Positions 57,480 through 64,000 of a stretch of 64,000 nt of DNA are shown here, in pieces. Position numbers and translations under genes: made by a program. Numbering within the stretch: the stretch's first letter is position 1; the number at the start of each line of letters is the position of its first letter. A model generated the notes under the pieces. That model saw nothing but the letters and a program-made list of their open reading frames with translations. It made no database searches and had not been told where the DNA came from. Source of the stretch: Pseudochelatococcus lubricantis (GTDB taxonomy: Bacteria; Pseudomonadota; Alphaproteobacteria; Rhizobiales; Beijerinckiaceae); NCBI RefSeq assembly GCF_011762225.1, contig NZ_JAASQI010000005.1, positions 62,001 to 126,000 on the forward strand. Reading direction: 5' to 3'.

Positions 57480-58598
57480 TCAAAGGTCGAGGCGGACCCG
57501 CGTATTCCTGTTCTCCGACACATCGGCGGTCAGCATGGACAGCGCATCGATGATGCCGCCGATGGAAAGCGCGAGACGCTCCGCATGCCTTGCGATGTCG
57601 GGCGAGCGGGCGTCGCCGTAGACCGCCGCGCGGCGCTTGACGCCGTTGTCCTGATACTGGGTGGCGCGCTCCTCGGCCGTGTGGCCCCAATGGACGGGCT
57701 GGTTCGCGGCGCGCTCGGCGGCATCCAGTTCCTCAAGCATCTTTTCGAGGATAAGGTCGTTCAGCGCGGCGGAAGCGCCATTGGACAGAACCCGGTTCCG
57801 CAACTGCGCCTTCTCCGCGGAAACATTCGTCGGCGTGCCGCCTGCCTGGAGGAACTGGAACTCGGCGTTCTTGCCCGCGAGCAGGGCCTCCTGCCGGGTG
57901 ATCTCGTCGATAGTGGCCGTCAGGCCGGCATCGAGATTTGCGATGTCCGCATCCGCGCGCTCCTTTTCTCCGTTGAGTGCGGCAAGGGCTGCCTCCAGCG
58001 GGACGAGGCCGTCCGTCAGCGCGGCGATTTCCCTCTCGATGGCTTGCCGCTCGGCCTGCGTGGCGCCGCTGTCCAGCGCCGTGAGCCGGTTCCGGGCGTC
58101 GCGCAAGCGCTCCGCCTGTGTGTCAACCGCAGCCTGAGCGGCAACGATCCTGCCGCCGAGGCTCGTGCTTTCCACCTGCCGGGTCTGCAGGCTGGCCTGA
58201 AGCCCCTGCTTCCACGTGTCCAGCGTCGCGATGTCGTTCTCAAGGACGGCGGCCTCGTCCTCCAGTCTCGCCAGCATTTCGGCCACAGAGGGGCTCTCGG
58301 CCGCGATTGCGCGGATGCGTGCGCTGAGGGCGCCGTTCCGGGTGCCTTCGTTCACGATGCGCAGTTTCTCATTTTCGGCCAGCACCTGCGCAGCGACGAC
58401 GCTTGACAGGGCGGCATTTTTCGGCGCGCTGATGCCGAGCCGGCCGACCGTTGACCGCCCGAGGCCGAGGTCGAGATAGGGCATCGTCTGCGCTGCGGAA
58501 ACGGGCGGAATCGAAAGCGCCCGCCCCGCGGCAGCAAGCTGTTCGTCGGACGCCGCGGCGGGCGTCGATACGCCGCCGGAGATTGCAGAAGTCGACAT
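57480..58598 (-). CDS. Coiled-coil protein, possible type III secretion substrate
   Basis: A 372-residue protein I do not recognise. The first 40 residues are rich in Ser, Thr, Ala and Gly without a hydrophobic signal, as in type III secreted proteins. Residues about 85-260 are strongly helical with heptad repeats (ENDIATLDTWKQGL, ALNGEKERADADIANLD). A conserved-looking C-terminal domain with AVYGDARSPDIARHAERLALS follows. It is divergent from the candidate type III cluster, with a 228-base gap and a GGAGGG ribosome site. Function is inferred only from context. Confidence 0.7.
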   Translation of the reverse strand: MSTSAISGGVSTPAAASDEQLAAAGRALSIPPVSAAQTMPYLDLGLGRSTVGRLGISAPKNAALSSVVAAQVLAENEKLRIVNEGTRNGALSARIRAIAAESPSVAEMLARLEDEAAVLENDIATLDTWKQGLQASLQTRQVESTSLGGRIVAAQAAVDTQAERLRDARNRLTALDSGATQAERQAIEREIAALTDGLVPLEAALAALNGEKERADADIANLDAGLTATIDEITRQEALLAGKNAEFQFLQAGGTPTNVSAEKAQLRNRVLSNGASAALNDLILEKMLEELDAAERAANQPVHWGHTAEERATQYQDNGVKRRAAVYGDARSPDIARHAERLALSIGGIIDALSMLTADVSENRNTRVRLDL

Positions 58599-58826
58599 GG
58601 TGCGGCCCTCCAGCATGAAACGGAGAGAAGGGTTTCGGCCGGCGCTCCGGCCCGTTTCGTCCGATTATGCACGCAATCGCCACCTTCCCTGTGCCGTTCG
58701 GCACAATTGGCGGACGGATCGTTCGCTATGGTCGCGAAACGTGAGGACGCCAACCCCCGACGGCGCCAGCACGGCGGGCAGCATATCGGCCGCACGAGGC
58801 AAACCGAGCGCAAGAGGAACGCCGGC

Positions 58827-59225
58827 ATGAGTACGCACACCCACGCCGCAGGCCAGTCGGCGTCGCACGGCTTATCCGGCCATGATGACACGGTCGCCGT
58901 CATCGGGATGATTGAGGACTGGCTGGCGGAACGCGGGCAACGGCCCGGGCAGGACTGGCATGGCCTGCTGACGACGATCTGCGACCGGTTGCGCCAGATT
59001 CGGGAAAATCCCGTCATGCGGGACGATCCCGTCGTAAGGCGCGTTTTCGATGACATGCTGGCCGCCGAAGGGATAGCGGGCCTTGCCGCGCAGATCGACC
59101 GCCTCGGGGTGCGCGCCGCCTACATCATCGCCCGTCTGGCGGAAGCCGGGCCCATCGGCGCGGCGCGAGCCCCCTCGCTGTCTTCGCCGAAAAAGCCCGC
59201 CGGACGCATCACACTCCGGCTCTGA
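58827..59225 (+). CDS. Unknown 132-residue protein opening the candidate type III cluster
   Basis: A helical protein with no recognised family. It has a polar N-terminal tail, a central helical body (residues about 22-105, with IEDWLAERG and VRRVFDDMLAAEGIAGLAAQIDRL) and a basic C-terminal tail ending KPAGRITLRL. In the Yersinia operon lcrG stands directly before the tip gene lcrV, and LcrG is also a small helical protein; that is the only basis for suggesting an LcrG-like partner. It precedes the next gene by 17 bases. Confidence 0.75.
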   Translation: MSTHTHAAGQSASHGLSGHDDTVAVIGMIEDWLAERGQRPGQDWHGLLTTICDRLRQIRENPVMRDDPVVRRVFDDMLAAEGIAGLAAQIDRLGVRAAYIIARLAEAGPIGAARAPSLSSPKKPAGRITLRL

Positions 59226-59242
59226 TCGTTCAGGAGAACGCC

Positions 59243-61054
59243 ATGTCCATCTCGTCGGTGAAGGATACTCCCCTGTTTACCCCGGCGGAAATACCGGTCG
59301 CCGAAGCCACAGGAGAGGTGCGCCCGCTGGAAGAGGTTCCGCAGAACATCGGCGCCGGTGCGGGGGAAATGGCGTTTGGCGACGAGGTGCCGCTGCTCGT
59401 CACCCCCGCCTCTGCATCGCTGCTCTCCGCGCTAGCGGCGACGCAGGGTTCCATCATCGAGGACGGTGACAGGGTCACCTTCACCTCCCGCGCACAGGCC
59501 GAGCTGATTCTGGGCATCTCGCTGCCGGCGGACGTCACCACCAACACTTTCATGGCGCTGAGGAACGGCGATGGCTCGACCTCATGGCTGCCGGTGACAC
59601 TGAAGCGCACCGGCACCGGCAGCATCCTCAACTCCGGCCAGAACGGTGTGACCGCGGAACCCGCGGGCGCCGTGATCACGCTGCCCGGCGGGCAAACGCC
59701 GCCCTTCACCGCGGACGCCTTCCTGGCGATGCATTCGGACGAACAGGTCGCGGCGATATTGCGCTTCGGCACGGTCACGACGAGCCCGCCGTCGACCTAT
59801 CTGGAGATGACAGGCGCCACCGCAGTGCTCGACGATACGCACACGAAGGCCATCATCGTCGAACAACTGGACAGTCGTTCCATCAACACCCTGTCAGCGG
59901 CCGAGCAGCGCGCTGTCAATGCAAGGCCGGCATTCTCAGAGATCAAGTCGGCGCTGGGCCTCTCTACTGCAAAGCCATCAGCGGTTCAGGAGGCGATCAG
60001 CAGCATCAACTCGTTTCCGGTTCCGACGGGCACGAGCCTGACGCAAATGACCGAAAGCGACAGGAATCTGTTTATCGAGCAACTGAACATTATCCAGCAG
60101 AAGCTGGACAAACAGGTGTTCTTCAGCACGAAGACAGTGAATGAGGAAGTATCGGCCATTCTGAACCGCTTCAAGACCGCGCATGCCTACGGGAGCGTCA
60201 ACGGAGAGTCCGGTGCGCGTGAGTACAGCCACTGGAAGAATCCGGACAATCACAGCGACGGCACGTACGACGCCAATAGGGCTTACCGGGTCGACAACAT
60301 AATCAGCCTTGACAAGGGAGCCTCGGTGGCGACCGCGTACAAGACGTTCATCGAGCAGGAGAAACGCCTGCTTGAGCTGGCGCTTTCGCGTCAGAATACT
60401 GAAACGACGATTTCAGGCGGAAAGAATCTGGACCTGCCGAGCATCATATTCAGGCTTCAGCTTTACTATAACCTGCAATCCGAGAGCCTCATATCCATAA
60501 AGTCGGAAGAGGTCAATCAGCAGAACGAGTTAATAAAGACATATGGATATATGCAGCAGCGTGTGAGCTATATCACGAGCAAGGGCAAGGATAGCTCCAG
60601 ATATGTTATTCCGGAAGATTTTCACGATCAGGGTGCCACCGCTTTTTATCAGTTCGAGGATCGCTACAAGGATGTCGATGACCTTTTGTACTTTGGCATG
60701 CCGAGTATGTTCGACTCGAAACCCGTAGCGCGATTCAATGAAACCTCTGTCTATGCGACGCAACAGCATCCGATAGAGGCTTTGCGCAATATCACCAGAC
60801 CGAGCTTTTCCTTCTTTACGGATGCCGATTCACAGCAGAACAGCAGAGGACAATACGCAGACTACAAGATGAGCGCCTGGTCCACTTTCGGCACACAGCT
60901 TTCGGATACCGTCACCCTGATCAATCAGGAAACTCAGATCCAGATGAACGCCATCAGCACTCTCGAAAAGGAGAAGAACCGCTATTTCGAGATGGGGAAC
61001 AATGCGCTCTCCAAGCTGAACGAGATCATTCAGAGCATTGCCCGGGCCGTCTGA
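59243..61054 (+). CDS. Candidate type III secretion needle-tip protein, unusually long
   Basis: A 603-residue protein without signal peptide or membrane helix. The last 55 residues (LSDTVTLINQETQIQMNAIS, then YFEMGNNALSKLNEIIQSI) form an amphipathic helix like the C-terminal coiled-coil arm of LcrV/IpaD/SipD tip proteins, and residues about 245-300 could supply the paired arm. Known tips are only 310-345 residues, so the first 200, a beta-rich stretch, are extra. From about 60,100 the DNA is more AT-rich, using codons such as TTA, ATA and AGA that are rare nearby. Assignment rests on position before sctXY, sycD and sctE. GGAGAACGCC precedes the ATG. Confidence 0.65.
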   Translation: MSISSVKDTPLFTPAEIPVAEATGEVRPLEEVPQNIGAGAGEMAFGDEVPLLVTPASASLLSALAATQGSIIEDGDRVTFTSRAQAELILGISLPADVTTNTFMALRNGDGSTSWLPVTLKRTGTGSILNSGQNGVTAEPAGAVITLPGGQTPPFTADAFLAMHSDEQVAAILRFGTVTTSPPSTYLEMTGATAVLDDTHTKAIIVEQLDSRSINTLSAAEQRAVNARPAFSEIKSALGLSTAKPSAVQEAISSINSFPVPTGTSLTQMTESDRNLFIEQLNIIQQKLDKQVFFSTKTVNEEVSAILNRFKTAHAYGSVNGESGAREYSHWKNPDNHSDGTYDANRAYRVDNIISLDKGASVATAYKTFIEQEKRLLELALSRQNTETTISGGKNLDLPSIIFRLQLYYNLQSESLISIKSEEVNQQNELIKTYGYMQQRVSYITSKGKDSSRYVIPEDFHDQGATAFYQFEDRYKDVDDLLYFGMPSMFDSKPVARFNETSVYATQQHPIEALRNITRPSFSFFTDADSQQNSRGQYADYKMSAWSTFGTQLSDTVTLINQETQIQMNAISTLEKEKNRYFEMGNNALSKLNEIIQSIARAV

Positions 61055-61082
61055 CACGCCGGGCCGCATTGGCAGATAATGA

Positions 61083-61105
61083 GCCTTGCCGTGAGCGGGC
61101 AAGGC
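61083..61105 (+). terminator. Hairpin between candidate tip gene and sctX
   Basis: Perfect eight-base arms GCCTTGCC and GGCAAGGC with a seven-base loop, 28 bases after the stop. It could attenuate transcription or protect an mRNA end within the cluster; there is no T-run. Confidence 0.4.
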
Positions 61106-61133
61106 GGAGCATTCATTCCGGGGCATCCATCCC

Positions 61134-61514
61134 ATGCGCATCAAGAACCTGGACACCGGTATCGAATCCATCTCGCGTTGGCGGGTTGACGACGAATTTC
61201 ATCTGCCCGACGAGCCGGGACAAGCCGCCGCCTATCTGCCGGTTTATCGCCCCCTGCACGAGGTTCTCAACCGGCCGACCCTGGACGAGCGCCTGCCGGA
61301 CCTGCTTCAGCCGGCAGCGGTGGACCCGGAACTGATGGAGCCGGCGCGGCTCGCGGACGCGCGGGTGGACGTGCGCACCCTGCTCGCCCAGCACGCCGCC
61401 GCCGCCGCCGGCGCGCGGAAAACAGCCTTCGAGCGCGCTCTGGACCTGATCGATCGCGACCTGCTGCTGGATTCCGAGGTGCGCGCATCCCTTGCGGCGT
61501 TGTTTCGCGGATGA
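61134..61514 (+). CDS. sctX: SctX (YscX-like) type III secretion protein
   Basis: A 126-residue protein that resembles YscX (122 residues) in length and layout: an N-terminal GIESIS segment like YscX's GIEKLS, a central LPD and Pro-Tyr-rich part, then R-x-L-x-x-LL and a helical C-terminus with DRDLLLDSEVRASLAALF. YscX is an early secreted component that binds YscY and the export gate SctV. The comparison is from memory, not an alignment. The next gene, a YscY match, overlaps by four bases and supports it. Confidence 0.68.
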   Translation: MRIKNLDTGIESISRWRVDDEFHLPDEPGQAAAYLPVYRPLHEVLNRPTLDERLPDLLQPAAVDPELMEPARLADARVDVRTLLAQHAAAAAGARKTAFERALDLIDRDLLLDSEVRASLAALFRG

Positions 61515-61924
61515 GCGACATCGTCCCCCATCGGCCGCCGCACGCGGGCAGCCCGCGTCGGCGGGAGCGCGACTTCCTGTTGCTCAACATCTTCGTGTTC
61601 GCGCAGCATGGTTATGTCGGGCGGGCGCGCACGCTTGCGGACGCGCTGTATCTGATGGGTGATTCGAGCGCCGAGGTGCTCTTCACCCGCGCCGTGACGC
61701 GCTTCCTCACGCAGGACTGGGCCGACACGCTCCGGACGCTGGAGGAACTCGACCGTGCCGACCCAATCGAGCGTTTCGGCACCTATCGCCCCACCCCGCA
61801 GCATCGCATGCGCCGCTACATGAAGGCGCGCAGCCTCTTTGCGCTCGATCTGCGCGACAGCGCCGGGGATACGCTTGAGGCCTACCTGCGCCATGGCGTC
61901 AGTGGCGTAGAGGAGCCGGAATAA
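61511..61924 (+). CDS. sctY: SctY (YscY-like) chaperone of SctX
   Basis: A 137-residue TPR-like protein. RERDFLLLNIFVFAQHGYVG matches the YscY opening RQQEFLLLNGWLQLQCGHAE in spacing and residues, followed by RTLADALYLMGDSSAEVLFTRAV as the next TPR helices. YscY binds YscX and is essential in the Yersinia injectisome. The start overlaps sctX (ATGA), the usual gene pair. YscG-type needle chaperones have a similar fold but match less well. Confidence 0.72.
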   Translation: MSDIVPHRPPHAGSPRRRERDFLLLNIFVFAQHGYVGRARTLADALYLMGDSSAEVLFTRAVTRFLTQDWADTLRTLEELDRADPIERFGTYRPTPQHRMRRYMKARSLFALDLRDSAGDTLEAYLRHGVSGVEEPE

Positions 61925-62077
61925 TGCCGGAGGCCGGGTCCTGATGGACAAGGCGGAATATAATTCGAAAAAGGCGCGTATCTGTCATTTGCGTCACAGA
62001 TGAGCGGAGATAACGGCGATATTGTCGGGAAACCGGGCGGGAAGTGTACTGCCGGACGACCCTTGAAGGAGCAACAG

Positions 62078-62659
62078 ATGTCATTCCTCGACCGCGTGGC
62101 TATCCCGCCGGACGCATCAAGCACTTTCACGGCGGCGGCCAGCCCGGCTATAGGGAAGTATTTCCGTGACGTCTGCGGTATCGATGGAGATCCGCGGGAG
62201 TACGTCTGCGAATGGATCGGCCGGATCGCTGCCGGCAACACGCCAGCGAAGGCTCTCGGCCTGACGGAGGAGCATGTCGACGCCCTGCTCTCCCAGGCGC
62301 GCGATCTCATCCAGGCCGGTGCACCCGCCAGGGCGCGCGACAAGCTGCTGCTCGCGCTGCTGCTCGATCCCATGGAGGAGCGCGCGCTCTACGCTGCCGC
62401 AGTCACCCTGCAAATGGAAAGCCGCTTCGCCGACGCGGGCCGGGCCTATGCCTTCTACATCTGGCGCAAGCCGCTCGACCCCTTGGGGTACCTGCGTGTC
62501 GGCGAATGCCTGCTGGGCGACGGCGTCCTCGACGAGGCGAAGGAATTCGTCGAGGCCGCGCGCTCCGCCGCCGATGAGTTGCAGGACACGCAGACAGTAC
62601 AGCACGCGACGACGCTGCTGGCGTTCATCGACAGCCGCCGGGCCGTCATCCAGGGCTGA
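62078..62659 (+). CDS. sycD: LcrH/SycD-type TPR chaperone for translocators
   Basis: A 193-residue protein with three TPR repeats covering about residues 75-180 (ALGLTEEHVDALLSQARDLI, YAAAVTLQMESRFADAGRAYAFYIW, PLGYLRVGECLLGDGVLDEAKEFV). Placement directly before a YopB-like gene, the length (LcrH is 168) and the fold fit the class II chaperone of translocator proteins. A GAAGGAG site precedes the ATG. Confidence 0.85.
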   Translation: MSFLDRVAIPPDASSTFTAAASPAIGKYFRDVCGIDGDPREYVCEWIGRIAAGNTPAKALGLTEEHVDALLSQARDLIQAGAPARARDKLLLALLLDPMEERALYAAAVTLQMESRFADAGRAYAFYIWRKPLDPLGYLRVGECLLGDGVLDEAKEFVEAARSAADELQDTQTVQHATTLLAFIDSRRAVIQG

Positions 62660-62736
62660 TCCGGCACCGCCTTGGCCTTCATCCGCAAGTCGAGCGGCCC
62701 GGTGGTCACTCGACTGTCTCCCGGAGGAACATACAG

Positions 62737-63702
62737 ATGTCCACGACTCTCACCAATCAGGCTGTTACGTCGCGCGGAGTCTCCGACAGCGCGACTGTCG
62801 TCCCCACTGTCACCGGCGAGGTGACTGAAACGACGGTGGGTGCCGGCGTCGCCACGCAGGCTGGCGCCGTGCCGGATGCGCAGGCCCAGCAGGTTGCCGC
62901 CGGCGTGCTCGCGGCGTTGAACTTCCAGTCGCTGCTCGCCTCCATTAACGAGAAACTGCCGCGTATCAACAATGACGACACGGCAGTGCTCATTTTGCAA
63001 GTCGCCTCCGCAATCGACAAGAATCAGAAACTGATTCAGGAAGAGAGCGTCAAGAATGCCTCGGCCAAGCGGCGCGACGACATTGCCGAATATGGCGACA
63101 AGCTCAGGAAGGCGCTTGAAGCGCAGGAGAAGGCGGCCAGCAAGTCTTTCTTCGGCAAGCTGTTTTCCCGCATCGCCAGTTACATCAGCGGTGCCCTGAT
63201 GGTTGCTGTGGGTGGTGCGCTGGCCGCGACAGGCGTCGCCACCCTGGCCGGCGGCATCATGATCGGCGTCGGCGCGCTGATGATCGCCGATCAGATCACG
63301 AAGGACGCAACCGGCTCCGGCATTGGCGCGAAACTCGGCCGCTACGGCGATCTGGTTTTCTCGCTCGGCCTGGCCGCAGCCTCCGTCGCGGCCGCCGCCC
63401 TGACCGGCGGCTCAACGCTTGCGACGGCAGTTACGGCCACATCGAGCGTTATAAACGGCGTGGTGCAGGTGGCTTCCGCTGGCATTAACCTCGACGCTGC
63501 CCTAGCACAGGTCGATGCCACGAAGCAGCAGGCCGAAACGAAAGAGTTTGAAGCCAAGACCCAGGCGGAGCAGAGCTTTACCGACCTCGTGCTGCAGATA
63601 CTCGTGGAAACATCCAAGCGGATCAACGGCATCATCGATGCGGGCTCCGAAGCCATCAACGAGCGCGGCAATGTCCTCAGCCGCGCCAAGCTGACGGCCT
63701 GA
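62737..63702 (+). CDS. sctE: Type III translocon pore protein SctE (YopB-like)
   Basis: A 321-residue protein. A polar Ser/Thr/Val-rich N-terminus leads to a coiled coil (about 85-130), two hydrophobic segments (about 145-185 SGALMVAVGGALAATGVATL, and 205-240 LVFSLGLAAASVAAAAL) and a C-terminal coiled coil (about 250-320). This order is that of YopB/PopB/IpaB pore formers; YopB has 401 residues, so this is a compact member. It needs the upstream chaperone until secretion. GGAGGAAC precedes the ATG. Confidence 0.82.
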   Translation: MSTTLTNQAVTSRGVSDSATVVPTVTGEVTETTVGAGVATQAGAVPDAQAQQVAAGVLAALNFQSLLASINEKLPRINNDDTAVLILQVASAIDKNQKLIQEESVKNASAKRRDDIAEYGDKLRKALEAQEKAASKSFFGKLFSRIASYISGALMVAVGGALAATGVATLAGGIMIGVGALMIADQITKDATGSGIGAKLGRYGDLVFSLGLAAASVAAAALTGGSTLATAVTATSSVINGVVQVASAGINLDAALAQVDATKQQAETKEFEAKTQAEQSFTDLVLQILVETSKRINGIIDAGSEAINERGNVLSRAKLTA

Positions 63703-63750
63703 CCGCCGGATGTTCGGTTCTCGTATTATTTATTCCAGGGAGTTTTCATC

Positions 63751-64000
63751 ATGAGCATTGCCAACACGCAGACACCTCCCACGTCTGCAGTTTCGGGCTA
63801 CAACGGTGCAGCCGCTCTGTCCATGACCGGCGCGAAGGAAGCGGAGAAGACGACGGGCAAGGGCAACGCAGGCGACGAAGAGAGCGCATTGCCCCCCGCA
63901 GGCCGTCAGCGGGTTGCCGCCACGGGCAAGGCAGCCGGCGCGCCGGCAACCGCCGCCGACGTCGCGCAGCTCGAAGAGGCGATCAACCGGCTGAACGCCC
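63751..64000 (+). CDS. Probable second translocator or type III substrate, N-terminal part (cut by the window end)
   Basis: Eighty-three codons are visible. The N-terminus is Ser/Thr/Ala/Gly-rich and non-hydrophobic, like a type III secreted protein, and ends with a helix ATAADVAQLEEAINRLNA. By position it could be the YopD-type SctB. The final helix also recalls FlaG-type proteins, so the family is uncertain until the rest is seen. A CAGGGAG site lies nine bases before the ATG. Confidence 0.6.
   Translation, partial: MSIANTQTPPTSAVSGYNGAAALSMTGAKEAEKTTGKGNAGDEESALPPAGRQRVAATGKAAGAPATAADVAQLEEAINRLNA

Noticed and set aside
63751-64000. Calling the last gene a flagellar FlaG protein
   Set aside because: A short helix resembles FlaG, but the gene is cut off and the neighbours belong to a type III translocon; left as probable substrate or SctB.

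Overview
The window is about 64 kb of GC-rich, densely coding chromosomal DNA. It suggests an alphaproteobacterium, probably of the Hyphomicrobiales (Rhizobiales). The inference rests on a fused mrpA/mrpB (phaAB-type) antiporter gene, an ExoD protein, a short membrane peptide between aroK and xerD, and a divergently read phnF beside phnGHIJKLMN. No 16S gene is present, so the genus is not resolved. No insertion sequence, prophage, CRISPR array or rRNA gene was seen, and the recognised genes look intact.

Layout from left to right. 1-5.5 kb: the C-terminal part of a bacterial alpha-2-macroglobulin with its thioester motif, overlapping pbpC (penicillin-binding protein 1C). 5.5-8.5 kb, minus strand: an ExoD-type membrane protein, a Bax-inhibitor-1 family protein, and an ECF sigma factor with its membrane anti-sigma factor. 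8.8-14.2 kb: a TerC/CBS protein, UDP-glucose dehydrogenase, a YbaK-type deacylase, an HNH nuclease and an EamA exporter. 14.2-23.6 kb: Ddl, the K+-binding protein Kbp, a Rdx-family protein, a DUF1269 protein, a complete Mrp/Pha cation/proton antiporter operon and a divergent XRE regulator. 24-27.2 kb: a DedA-like protein, DsbB, tRNA-Leu(CAA), the 3-oxoacid CoA-transferase pair and tRNA-Pro(CGG).

27.4-34.8 kb is a complete C-P lyase operon (phnGHIJKLMN, minus strand) with a divergent phnF; the intergenic region holds a candidate PhnF operator and a candidate Pho box. 34.8-47.5 kb carries housekeeping and transport genes: MgtC/DUF4010, tandem MaoC, cytochrome b561, rpe, purB, a small hydrolase, gyrB, an MFS transporter, a lytic transglycosylase and prfC. 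47.5-57.3 kb: a vapBC module, a CAP-domain lipoprotein, a large MscS channel, aroB, aroK, a 47-residue membrane peptide, xerD, a CorC/HlyC-type protein and a short PHA-synthase-like hydrolase.

The most interesting region is the right edge, 57.5-64 kb. Gene order and protein features point to the tip/translocon part of an Ysc-family type III secretion system: a 603-residue candidate needle-tip protein, an SctX/SctY (YscX/YscY-like) pair, an LcrH/SycD-type TPR chaperone, a YopB-like pore protein (SctE) and the start of a probable second translocator. A divergent coiled-coil protein and a 132-residue unknown flank it. No injectisome structural gene lies inside the window. Several perfect hairpins of 13-15 bp arms sit just after gene ends across the window and may act as this genome's terminators.
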